Part shown: positions 15,169-22,256 of the stretch, in pieces | How positions within the stretch are numbered: the stretch's first letter is position 1 | Layout: each line of letters starts with the position of its first letter | DNA from: Enterobacter hormaechei subsp. hoffmannii | GTDB lineage: Bacteria; Pseudomonadota; Gammaproteobacteria; Enterobacterales; Enterobacteriaceae | Length of the DNA stretch: 64,000 bases | Reading direction: 5' to 3' | Assembly: GCF_001729745.1 (NCBI RefSeq) | Contig: NZ_CP017186.1 | Span: 62,001-126,000, forward strand | Made by a program: the position numbers and the translations under genes | Notes under the pieces: model-generated | Databases searched by the model: none | What the model was told of the DNA's origin: nothing | The model's input: the letters and a program-made list of their open reading frames with translations, nothing else

Positions 15169-16419
15169 GTGAAATTAAAAAACCGAAGCCGACAGCGTCG
15201 GGCGCTAATCCCGCACCACTTCTCAAAAAGCTATCAAATCAACGCGCCGCGGCTGAAAACCGTGCTGACGCTGTTCATCGCCTTTTTTCTCTGCCTGCTG
15301 GTCTTTGCGATTGCTTTCAACTTTTCGGAAACCACGCTGGCACGCGGGGTGCTGATCCCGGCGCAGGGCGATGTGGAGGTGCGCGCCAGAGAGTCCGGAA
15401 CCCTTGTTGATTTTGCCGTCCGGCCCGGCCAGTACGTGAAGGAAAACGATCCGCTGTTCACCGTGTCGCAGGACTATGGCGGCAAGCAGGGCTCGGTGGT
15501 GCAGTTTGACCGCCAGCAGATGGAAGCGGAGAAAAAGCGCAGCGAGCAGCGCATCCAGGCCATTGAGGACTCGATTGCGTCGTATCGCAAAAATCTGGCG
15601 CAGCAGCTGGCTCTCACTGACAAGCAGATCGCCGTTTCCCGCGATAAGGTGAAGAAGCTGCGCGCGCTGTTAAAAAACAGCACCGACACCTACGAGGCGT
15701 GGAAATCCGTCTCCGGGAAGGGCTATGTCTCCAAAGTGGATCTCGATAAAAGCCATAACGATGTGCTCAATGCACAGCTCAACCTGACGCTGGAGGAGAG
15801 CACTATCCTCGAGCTTGAGGCGCGCAAAACCAGCCTGACCGACAGCACCCAGTCGCAAATCGACTCTTTGAGCGAGGAGCAACTGTATGTGAAAAACCGC
15901 ATCAGCGAAATCGATCGCAACCTGTCCAGCCGGGGGAGCTCCACCATGGCGATGCTGGCCCCTTCTGATGGCTACGTGGTGGCGATTAACTTCCCGCCAG
16001 GCCGGGCCATTACGCAAAACAGCGAGGTGGTGGTGGTGATCCGTAAAAATACCGCGGCGACGATGGAGGGGTACCTGTATGTTCCGGCAACGGGGGTGGG
16101 GCGCGTGGCGAAAGGCGATAAGGTTAAGCTGCGCTTCGACTCCTGGCCCGTGGACAAATACGGTTCCGTGGAGGCGACGCTGTCCGATTTCTATGAGGTA
16201 AACATTGATGCCCATTCGGCGCTGATCCCGCTCCAGGAAGGGCAGAACTACTACCTGGCTAAAGTGCGCGTCCCCTCCTGGTTTACCGACCCGGACAAGA
16301 AAAAGCGCATGCTGATGGGCGGGATGACGGTGAACGCCGATATCGTTATCGATCGTAAGCCGCTTATCAATCTGCTGATTGCGCCGCTGGAAAGGGTGCG
16401 CAAGCGGTTTATCGATTGA
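15169..16419 (+). CDS. HlyD/CvaA-family membrane fusion protein
   Basis: 416 residues, close to CvaA (413). A short cytoplasmic N-terminus is followed by one membrane helix (about 30-50, LTLFIAFFLCLLVFAIAFNF). Next is a lipoyl-like half domain (ARGVLIPAQGDVEVRARES), a long coiled coil (about 115-250, rich in Glu, Lys and Gln) and a closing beta-barrel region (GYVVAINFPPGRAI, YLYVPATGVGRVAKGDKVKL). It should bridge the C39 exporter to an outer-membrane channel, presumably chromosomal TolC, which is not in the window. It is the last gene of the export operon. Confidence 0.92.
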   Translation: MKLKNRSRQRRALIPHHFSKSYQINAPRLKTVLTLFIAFFLCLLVFAIAFNFSETTLARGVLIPAQGDVEVRARESGTLVDFAVRPGQYVKENDPLFTVSQDYGGKQGSVVQFDRQQMEAEKKRSEQRIQAIEDSIASYRKNLAQQLALTDKQIAVSRDKVKKLRALLKNSTDTYEAWKSVSGKGYVSKVDLDKSHNDVLNAQLNLTLEESTILELEARKTSLTDSTQSQIDSLSEEQLYVKNRISEIDRNLSSRGSSTMAMLAPSDGYVVAINFPPGRAITQNSEVVVVIRKNTAATMEGYLYVPATGVGRVAKGDKVKLRFDSWPVDKYGSVEATLSDFYEVNIDAHSALIPLQEGQNYYLAKVRVPSWFTDPDKKKRMLMGGMTVNADIVIDRKPLINLLIAPLERVRKRFID

Positions 16420-16542
16420 CCCGATTTCATTTTGAAGCATTTATGCAGGCACTTTTCTGAATTTAATCAAAGTGGTATTGCCTTGTTATCCTTAACAAAT
16501 ATAAGGGTTTAACCTTTATCTCTTTGATTAATGGATTATGCT

Positions 16543-16995
16543 ATGGACACAGTAGAGGAATCTGGCGGGACGTATTTCTATCACGGGAATGCGAACGTAA
16601 CCCCACAGGAGCTATTTTTGCTGATATTCGCTGAGGGTCTGGCGAACCATCTGGGCGTAACTGTGGAGACTGCTGCAACAATCCTGGCGGGGCAGCCTAT
16701 ATTACCCAAGCGTAAGGTGTTGGGTGCGTCCGGTTCGCGTACAAGTATCGCGTCCAAGGTAGCGCGTCGCATTTTAAAGGGGGTCCACTTTCCTGAAGGC
16801 ATGAGAGTGGAGACTATCATCGGTATGGGTAAAACCAGACAGACAAATAAGGTTGGGGCCGTCGTGGGAAGAGCAGTTCCCTTTGTTGGCTATGCCCAGG
16901 CGGTAATTATCTTTGCCCTAGTTGCCAGAGAAACCAGAAACAAGTACAACCTCATTGCCCGACCGAAAGATCGGATTGCCTGGACCTATTTCTAA
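16543..16995 (+). CDS. STM2901-family protein
   Basis: 150 residues from the ATG at 16543. An ATG 12 bases upstream is possible, but GGA spacing favours the second. It resembles the STM2901 family of enteric bacteria: MDTVEESGGTYFYHG, ELFLLIFAEGLANHLGV, ILAGQPILPKRK, and AVVGRAVPFVGYAQAVIIF, a hydrophobic glycine-rich segment near residues 110-130. The family has no established function. It recurs with DUF1493 proteins near secreted-effector loci. Its stop overlaps the next ATG (TAATG), so the two are co-translated. Confidence 0.75.
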   Translation: MDTVEESGGTYFYHGNANVTPQELFLLIFAEGLANHLGVTVETAATILAGQPILPKRKVLGASGSRTSIASKVARRILKGVHFPEGMRVETIIGMGKTRQTNKVGAVVGRAVPFVGYAQAVIIFALVARETRNKYNLIARPKDRIAWTYF

Positions 16996-17312
16996 TGTTG
17001 TTGCCGGATGAGCAGGAATTTTTAGATTACATTACTGAGAACTACAGTGAGCGCAAGCGTCCTGCCCTGAAGGAATGGACCTTCCAGGAGCATTTTAACC
17101 TCGTACCTGAAGATCTGGAGGAGATGCTGCTCGACCTTTTCAACCGGTATGAAATTGAGCACAGCAACTTTGTCATGGATAACTACTTTGAGCCCGAGCT
17201 TTTTTGGTTCCAGTTTGGGCTAAGAAAGAAGTTTCGAGATCGTCAGTACAAGCCGCTAACGCTCGAAATGATAATTGAGTCTGCCAAAGCGGGGCGCTGG
17301 TTGTATGATTAA
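16995..17312 (+). CDS. DUF1493-family protein
   Basis: 105 residues, acidic and cytoplasmic, without signal or membrane segments. It matches DUF1493 in size and pattern: PALKEWTFQEHFNLVPEDLEE, LFNRYEIEHSNFVMDNYFEPE, ending LEMIIESAKAGRWLYD. Function is unknown. The fused stop/start with the STM2901-family gene and the convergent hcp gene 25 bases away suggest a small effector or immunity cassette of type VI origin. Confidence 0.72.
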   Translation: MLLPDEQEFLDYITENYSERKRPALKEWTFQEHFNLVPEDLEEMLLDLFNRYEIEHSNFVMDNYFEPELFWFQFGLRKKFRDRQYKPLTLEMIIESAKAGRWLYD

Positions 17313-17329
17313 GGGGCTAAGCGCCCCTT
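17311..17329. terminator. Hairpin between convergent DUF1493 and hcp genes
   Basis: AAGGGGC/GCCCCTT with a 5-base loop starts at the DUF1493 stop codon and lies 8 bases before the hcp stop. T-runs are short on both sides, so it is a modest bidirectional terminator candidate. Confidence 0.5.
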
Positions 17330-17336
17330 GTGCGTT

Positions 17337-17819
17337 CTATGCTGACTGGCGTTCGTTCCATGCATCGCTGAAGATAATGTTCCCGTCGTTATGCTTCCAG
17401 GTAATCTTCTCGTAACGCAGTTCGACCGTTTCCATATGGTTTTCGTTAGGGTTATCCCCTGGCGCCATTGCCGGTGAAATCGAAACTATTCGCACGCCTT
17501 CAAGCAGCATGTTGAAGTATTCCTCTTCCTGACCAGAGTAGTTGATCCGATACCATTTTATTTCTGCTGACACCAGGCTTTGACCTGTCGCAACTGCTTT
17601 ATAAAGATATGGGCTAGAGCAGTCGAATTCTTTAATGATCAGCATAGGGGAATGCATACGTGTACCGGTTATTTTGCCGGTTGCGTTATCTGTTGGGATC
17701 ATGAGATTGTGGTGGAACCCTTTAACCTCAATGCTGCACTCTCTGTGCTGAACATCAACTCCGCCTTTGATTAATGCTCCACCGTCGTCCTTAAGCCATA
17801 AGTATGCTGGTATAGACAT
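17337..17819 (-). CDS. hcp: Orphan Hcp (type VI secretion tube protein)
   Basis: 160 residues, full length for Hcp1-type proteins. The start MSIPAYLWLKDDGGALIKG is typical, followed by SIEVKGFHHNLMIPTDNATG, SPYLYKAVATGQSL, AEIKWYRINYSGQEEEYFN, and the C-terminus VELRYEKITWKHNDGN with SDAWNERQSA. Hcp hexamers stack as the inner tube of the type VI apparatus and also carry effectors. No other structural type VI genes lie in the window, so it must work with a system elsewhere. It converges on the STM2901/DUF1493 pair. A 16-base palindrome lies about 80 bases upstream of its start. Confidence 0.93.
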   Translation of the reverse strand: MSIPAYLWLKDDGGALIKGGVDVQHRECSIEVKGFHHNLMIPTDNATGKITGTRMHSPMLIIKEFDCSSPYLYKAVATGQSLVSAEIKWYRINYSGQEEEYFNMLLEGVRIVSISPAMAPGDNPNENHMETVELRYEKITWKHNDGNIIFSDAWNERQSA

Positions 17820-17900
17820 TTCCCTATTTCCTTATTTTGTTGAATAACGTCATTATTGCGCTTGAAAACCCCATACCTATTTTTTCCATCAAGTATGTCA

Positions 17901-17916
17901 ATACGCTCCAGCGTAT
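17901..17916. promoter_or_regulatory. Palindrome upstream of hcp
   Basis: ATACGCT-CC-AGCGTAT is a perfect 7-base inverted repeat with a 2-base centre, 82 bases upstream of the hcp start. Its size suits a dimeric repressor or activator. The 200 bases from 17820 to 18020 otherwise hold no convincing gene. Role inferred from position only. Confidence 0.35.
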
Positions 17917-18022
17917 GTCCGCTATCCGCATGGAAAGGTGAAACCAGATCATGTTTACTCCCAATCGATGTCCTTTTAAGACATTGACCAGGCAGATTTT
18001 AACCAAAATAAGGAGTTAACTT

Positions 18023-18081
18023 ATGACGCTTCCAGAAAAGATAAAAAGCGGTTCTCTCAGCACTACCGGTGAGGATGACAA
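18023..18081 (+). pseudogene. Truncated 5' stub of an unidentified gene
   Basis: An AGGAG 7 bases before an ATG starts the frame MTLPEKIKSGSLSTTGEDDN. This then runs straight into the antisense of the ATPase gene's last codons and stops at 18130. The strong ribosome-binding site and plausible N-terminus, followed by abrupt loss at the ATPase stop (18082), suggest that the rest of a gene was deleted when the two regions were joined. I do not recognise the protein. It could instead be a chance ATG. Confidence 0.35.
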
Positions 18082-19170
18082 TTACCCCAGCCGCTCCATC
18101 CGCGTCTCCCCCTCCACCATCGACAGCTGATACAGCGAAAACGATCGGTGCTTCTCAATCAACTGCGCCAGCTCCGGCGAGTGGCTGGTGAGCCAGATCT
18201 GCGAGTAGCGGCTGGCCTCGGCAATGAGGCTTGCCAGAGCGGGCAGCATCTGCGGATGCAGGCTGTTTTCCGGTTCGTTGAGGGCGATAAATGCGGGAGG
18301 GCGCGGGCTTAGCAGCGCCACCGCCAGGCACAAAAAACGCAGCGTGCCGTCGGAGAACTCTGCCGGTTCCAGCGGTCTGCTTAGCCCCTCGCGCTGCATC
18401 ATCATGCGGAAGCGCCCGCCGGTGTTGTCGCTGTAAAACACGCAGCCGGGGAAGGCCTGGTCGAGAATGCGCATCAGCAGCAGCTCGTCGCCAATTTCGA
18501 CAATGGTCTGAAACGCGGCGGCCAGGTTCGCACCGTCGCTGGCCAGCACCGGGGAACGAAAACCCACCTGCGGCGCACGGATCGCCGAGCCGGATGAGAC
18601 GGAAAACTCATGATAAAAGCGCCAGTTACGCAGGGACTCGCGCATCTGCGACACTTCGGGATAGAGGTGCGGTTCGCCGAGCTGCCCGAACACCGACTCG
18701 TTCTCATACAGCGTACCGCTGTGGGTCACTTTTTCGTGATGCACGTTGTTCAGGAAAACCGCCTGATTCTTACGCTTCATCAGCTGTGACGACGGACGAC
18801 GGTGCTGGCCGCTCAGCCAGATAGCTTCCTCTTTGATCACCGGATCGAGCTGAAACTGTGAGGGATAGGGCAGCTTTTCCACGAACCCGACCTGAAGCTC
18901 ATATTCATAGGTTTCCGTTTCCACCGCCAGGTTCATGCGCCGCAGCTGATCGCTGCGGGTTTTGCCCGCCCAGAACACTTTCAAAATCCCCCCCTCGTTT
19001 GCCAGCGCCTGGGAGAATTGCCCCTGCGCCGCGCTGTGCATCAGGTAAATCGCTTTATAAATATTGGATTTTCCGGTGCCGTTGGGGCCGAACACGATGT
19101 TGAGCTGTTCCAGCTCAAGCGACATATCGCGAATTGAGCGGTAGTTCTGAATATGCAGATTTTTGATCAT
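18082..19170 (-). CDS. AAA-family ATPase (COG4637/RecF-like)
   Basis: 362 residues of the SMC/RecF-type predicted ATPases. The N-terminus is IQNYRSIRDMSLELEQLN; Walker A is FGPNGTGKSNI (about 27-37). The signature-like motif EFSDGTLRFLCLAVALL is around residue 275. The Walker B region is FIALNEPENSLHP, with Asn where Asp is canonical, followed by the H-loop LTSHSPEL. The family is widespread and its role is unclear; repair or nucleic-acid surveillance is often suggested. It stands alone on the minus strand, its end abutting the truncated stub, so its 3' side is an old junction. Confidence 0.85.
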   Translation of the reverse strand: MIKNLHIQNYRSIRDMSLELEQLNIVFGPNGTGKSNIYKAIYLMHSAAQGQFSQALANEGGILKVFWAGKTRSDQLRRMNLAVETETYEYELQVGFVEKLPYPSQFQLDPVIKEEAIWLSGQHRRPSSQLMKRKNQAVFLNNVHHEKVTHSGTLYENESVFGQLGEPHLYPEVSQMRESLRNWRFYHEFSVSSGSAIRAPQVGFRSPVLASDGANLAAAFQTIVEIGDELLLMRILDQAFPGCVFYSDNTGGRFRMMMQREGLSRPLEPAEFSDGTLRFLCLAVALLSPRPPAFIALNEPENSLHPQMLPALASLIAEASRYSQIWLTSHSPELAQLIEKHRSFSLYQLSMVEGETRMERLG

Positions 19171-19230
19171 CGGGGTACTCCGCTGTGCATGCTTAACCTG
19201 TACAGAATTACAGTATTTTACGCTGAGCGC

Positions 19231-19260
19231 AAAAAAAAGACGACAGTGAGGGTGTCGTCT
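19231..19260 (-). terminator. Rho-independent terminator downstream of the DUF523-DUF1722 gene
   Basis: Read on the minus strand, an 8-base stem AGACGACA/TGTCGTCT with a 7-base loop is followed by eight T residues. It lies 56 bases after the stop of the DUF523-DUF1722 gene and before the ATPase gene, insulating the two. Confidence 0.85.
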
Positions 19261-19315
19261 AAACGGGGTACAGCTTTGGGCCTCTGTGGGTCAATGGGCC
19301 TTCGCTTCTTTCTTA

Positions 19316-20275
19316 TCAGGTAACGGCCAGACGCAGACCCAAATCATCAGGATAGGGATCAAAGTAGTTTTGCGTCATCAGATACCGGTCAGGGTATTCA
19401 GCCAGATAATGCTTAAGCAGCGTCAGCGGCGCGAGGATCGGCAGCAGTCCGTCCCGGTAATGCAGGATCACATCACGCAGTTCTCCGCGCTGGCGGCTGT
19501 TCAGCTGGTTACGGAAATAGCCCTGTATGTGCATCAGCACGTTAGTATGATTCTTCCGCGAAGCGGGTTTTTTCAGGATATTCATCAGTTTGTCGCGATA
19601 GGCCACGAAAAACGCGTCCAGATCGTCCCACTCATGCAGTGATGCCACAAACGGACCAATTTCACGGTAGCCTGCCTGATGGTGCGCCAGAAGCTGAAGC
19701 TTGTAGCGGCTGTGAAAGTCCAGCAGGGCACGGCGCGTCAGGCCATTTTTACGCATTACGTTCAGTTCATGGAGAGCAAAAACGCGCTCAACAAAGTTTT
19801 CCCGCAGTACCGGATCGTGCAGGCGACCGTCTTCTTCGACGGGCAACCAGGGGAAAGTTTCAAGGAGGGCGGCGGTGAACAGCCCGACACCCTCCTTGCG
19901 GCCCCGGTTGCCGTTTTCGTCGTACAGCCGCACACGCTCCATGCCGCAGCTAGGGGATTTTGCACAGACGATAAACCCTGACAGATCGCCGATTTTCAGC
20001 AGATAATCTGCCGTAAATGCGGCCATCTTCTGCGTGACGTCATCGTGCGGCGCTTTGCTGAATCGCATTTCTGTCTCGCCGCCAGTGGTCATCACCAGGC
20101 GCAGCGCCGGACGAGGCGTGGGCAGGCCGATAGCCATTTCAGGGCATACCGGGCGGAAAGCGACCCACTGCGCCAGCTCATCCATCACAAAGCCCATACG
20201 CTTATGCCCGCCGTCAAAGCGAACGGCGGAACCGGTCAAACATCCGCTAATACCCAGCACAGGTTTTGTTGTCAT
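19316..20275 (-). CDS. DUF523-DUF1722 protein (YbgA-related)
   Basis: 319 residues. An N-terminal DUF523 domain (about 1-150) has the cysteines expected for an iron-sulfur site: GISGCLTGSAVRFDGGHK, RPVCPE and CAKSPSCG. DUF523 is the family of the thiouracil desulfurase TudS. The C-terminal DUF1722 domain (about 185-305) matches E. coli YbgA: LLDFHSRYKLQLLAHH, YRDKLMNILKKPASRKNHTN, VLMHIQGYF. The ATG at 20275 is taken over a GTG three codons upstream because GGGAGG sits 8 bases before it. E. coli YbgA has only the second domain. The substrate is unknown. Confidence 0.85.
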   Translation of the reverse strand: MTTKPVLGISGCLTGSAVRFDGGHKRMGFVMDELAQWVAFRPVCPEMAIGLPTPRPALRLVMTTGGETEMRFSKAPHDDVTQKMAAFTADYLLKIGDLSGFIVCAKSPSCGMERVRLYDENGNRGRKEGVGLFTAALLETFPWLPVEEDGRLHDPVLRENFVERVFALHELNVMRKNGLTRRALLDFHSRYKLQLLAHHQAGYREIGPFVASLHEWDDLDAFFVAYRDKLMNILKKPASRKNHTNVLMHIQGYFRNQLNSRQRGELRDVILHYRDGLLPILAPLTLLKHYLAEYPDRYLMTQNYFDPYPDDLGLRLAVT

Positions 20276-20377
20276 GATGTGCACCTCCCGATCTCATATC
20301 TAAAAGTTACACAACAATGCGTATCTGTCCAAGTATTGACGGGATTATTTTTTAATCGTCTTTAAAATCAAGAGCAA

Positions 20378-20788
20378 TCAGCTGCCCTTGTAAGTTGAGT
20401 AACCGTACTGGCTGAGCAGAAGCGGGATGTGCAGTTTTTCATTGGTGCGGGTGACGGTGAACAGCACCGGCACTTCCGGGAAGAAGGAGTCTAGCTTTTT
20501 GCCGTGGAAGTAATCTGCGGTTTTGAAGGTCACTTTATAGACGCCTGGCGCCATATCCTGATCCTGCGGATAGAGCGATTTAATACGCCCGTCGTGGTCG
20601 GTTTTACCGCTGGCAATCGGGGTCCACTTGTCCTGCTCCTGCTTTTCCAGCGTGACGGCCACATCCGCTGGCGGCATACCGGTTTGCTGGTCCAGAACGT
20701 GGACGCTCAGGGTGCCTGCCGGGGCGCTGAACGCGGCAGGGGCGAAAGCCATTGTAGCCAGCATCATCAGAGGGAGTGTCTTTTTCAT
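20378..20788 (-). CDS. uraH: Periplasmic 5-hydroxyisourate hydrolase (transthyretin-like)
   Basis: 136 residues with a signal peptide (cut after AAFSA). The mature transthyretin-like fold has LSVHVLDQQTGMPPADVAVTL (first conserved His), SGKTDHDGR and FFPEVPVLFTV. It ends STYKGS, a variant of the diagnostic YRGS tetrapeptide. The enzyme opens 5-hydroxyisourate, the product of urate oxidation. No other urate-pathway gene is adjacent, as is usual for the periplasmic enterobacterial form. Confidence 0.93.
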   Translation of the reverse strand: MKKTLPLMMLATMAFAPAAFSAPAGTLSVHVLDQQTGMPPADVAVTLEKQEQDKWTPIASGKTDHDGRIKSLYPQDQDMAPGVYKVTFKTADYFHGKKLDSFFPEVPVLFTVTRTNEKLHIPLLLSQYGYSTYKGS

Positions 20789-20887
20789 CGTGTTTTCCTG
20801 TTGAGTTGTCGGTGACAGGAAAACGTTAGCACTCGCTGCGCGAAAAAATATTCAACTTTTCGTGAAGTTTGCCACAGCAGAAAATAA

Positions 20888-21613
20888 TCAGAGGATAATT
20901 ACCTCAAGGGAAACCTGCTGCTGCCACTGCGCAACCTGCTTTTTCCGCGCGGCGGTAAGTTTACCGCTGGTAACCAGCAGCCATTTGCGATCCGGGAAAA
21001 TTTCCGGGGCCAGCGCGGCAGGGGGAACCGGCAGTATGTCGATGCGGTGGCCCTGGCCGGTGCGCGTCAGGGCTTCAAGCCAGATCTCACACGGGTCGTT
21101 CAGATGCCAGCCGCTGATGAGGATGTTATCGCCCGGCGCTTTTTTATCGCCCTCAAGGCAAAACGAGGTGTAGGCGATGAGGATGCCGTCGAGGATCTCA
21201 CGCAGCGTCATGGCGGCGGCGACGTTGGCCGATATCTGGCTGCGCAACGGACGCAGCACGTTAGTGACCAGCTCTGGCCTTGGGTATTCGCGTCCGGCGT
21301 CGTAAATCATCTGACGCAGGGATTCAATTTTCCCCTCCTGCAACTTTTGCAGCATGGCCTGTTGCAGGGTTTGCCAGTTATTGGCGCGGCGCGGCACAGG
21401 GCGTTCCAGCAGTGATTTTACCTGGCCGATGGGTACGCCTTTTTTAACCCAGTCGAGGATTTTCAGCGCCTGCTGAACGTCCTCATCGCTGTACAGGCGG
21501 TGACCGCCGTCCGTACGCTCGGGTTTGAGTAATCCATAGCGTCGCTGCCACGCCCGCAGCGTGGTGGCGGTGATGCCGCTGAGTCTGGCGAATTCGCCGA
21601 TGGAGTAAGCCAT
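20888..21613 (-). CDS. MerR-family regulator (MlrA/BluR type)
   Basis: 241 residues. The N-terminal MerR winged helix has YSIGEFARLSGITATTLRAW and QRRYGLLKPERTDGGHRLYS, near-identical to MlrA and BluR (YcgE). Next is a helical linker (ILDWVKKGVPIGQVKSLLE). The C-terminal effector domain is B12-binding-like (GDNILISGWHLNDPCEIWLEAL) but lacks the DxHxxG cobalamin motif, as MlrA does. MlrA and BluR control curli and biofilm genes. Among fimbrial operons a biofilm role is plausible but inferred. It is divergent from blc with overlapping promoter space. Confidence 0.88.
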   Translation of the reverse strand: MAYSIGEFARLSGITATTLRAWQRRYGLLKPERTDGGHRLYSDEDVQQALKILDWVKKGVPIGQVKSLLERPVPRRANNWQTLQQAMLQKLQEGKIESLRQMIYDAGREYPRPELVTNVLRPLRSQISANVAAAMTLREILDGILIAYTSFCLEGDKKAPGDNILISGWHLNDPCEIWLEALTRTGQGHRIDILPVPPAALAPEIFPDRKWLLVTSGKLTAARKKQVAQWQQQVSLEVIIL

Positions 21614-21730
21614 GTCTGCATCCGAAGAGAAGGAGTAGTCTCAATATACTACGAATATTCCCCGACGGGATGAAGCGCCGCACGGGTGCGCTACACTTAA
21701 CATCCAACCGCGTAAATGAAAGGAGTTCTC

Positions 21731-22255
21731 ATGAGGCTATGGCCTGTCGTTACCGGTGTCGCCATTGCGCTGACGCTGGTTGCCTGTAAATCTCCCACGC
21801 CGCCGAAAGGCGTGCAGCCCATTACCGGCTTTGATGCCAGCCGCTATCTCGGCAAATGGTATGAAGTCGCCCGACTGGAAAATCGCTTCGAGCGCGGTCT
21901 GGAACAGGTGACCGCGACGTACGGCAAGCGCAGCGATGGCGGTATCAGCGTACTGAATCGTGGCTATGATCCGGTGAAGAACAAGTGGAATGAGAGCGAA
22001 GGAAAGGCGTACTTTACCGGCGAACCGACTACGGCTGCGCTGAAGGTATCGTTCTTCGGCCCGTTCTACGGCGGCTATAACGTGATCAAGCTGGACGATA
22101 AGTACCAGTACGCGCTGGTCAGCGGCCCGAACCGCGACTACCTGTGGATTTTATCGCGCACCCCGACCATTCCGGAGGCGGTAAAACAGGACTACCTGAA
22201 TACCGCACGCGATCTGGGCTTCCGGGTCGATCAGCTGGTGTGGGTTAAACACTGA
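21731..22255 (+). CDS. blc: Outer-membrane lipocalin Blc
   Basis: 174 residues. The lipoprotein signal MRLWPVVTGVAIALTLVAC has a lipobox LVAC, so the mature protein is lipid-anchored. The lipocalin motif GFDASRYLGKWYEVARLENRFE is followed by the barrel (YKVxxxYDP-like RGYDPVKNKWNESEG) and the C-terminal ALVSGPNRDYLWILSRTP. AGGAG lies 5 bases before the ATG at 21731; an ATG 15 bases upstream is inside that leader. Blc binds fatty acids or lysophospholipids and is linked to envelope stress. Its stop is one base from the convergent adhesin gene. Confidence 0.95.
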   Translation: MRLWPVVTGVAIALTLVACKSPTPPKGVQPITGFDASRYLGKWYEVARLENRFERGLEQVTATYGKRSDGGISVLNRGYDPVKNKWNESEGKAYFTGEPTTAALKVSFFGPFYGGYNVIKLDDKYQYALVSGPNRDYLWILSRTPTIPEAVKQDYLNTARDLGFRVDQLVWVKH

Positions 22256-22256
22256 C

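Noticed and set aside
17824-18006. A 60-codon minus-strand frame upstream of hcp
   Set aside because: No ribosome-binding site, overlaps the probable hcp promoter and palindrome, and shows no family resemblance.
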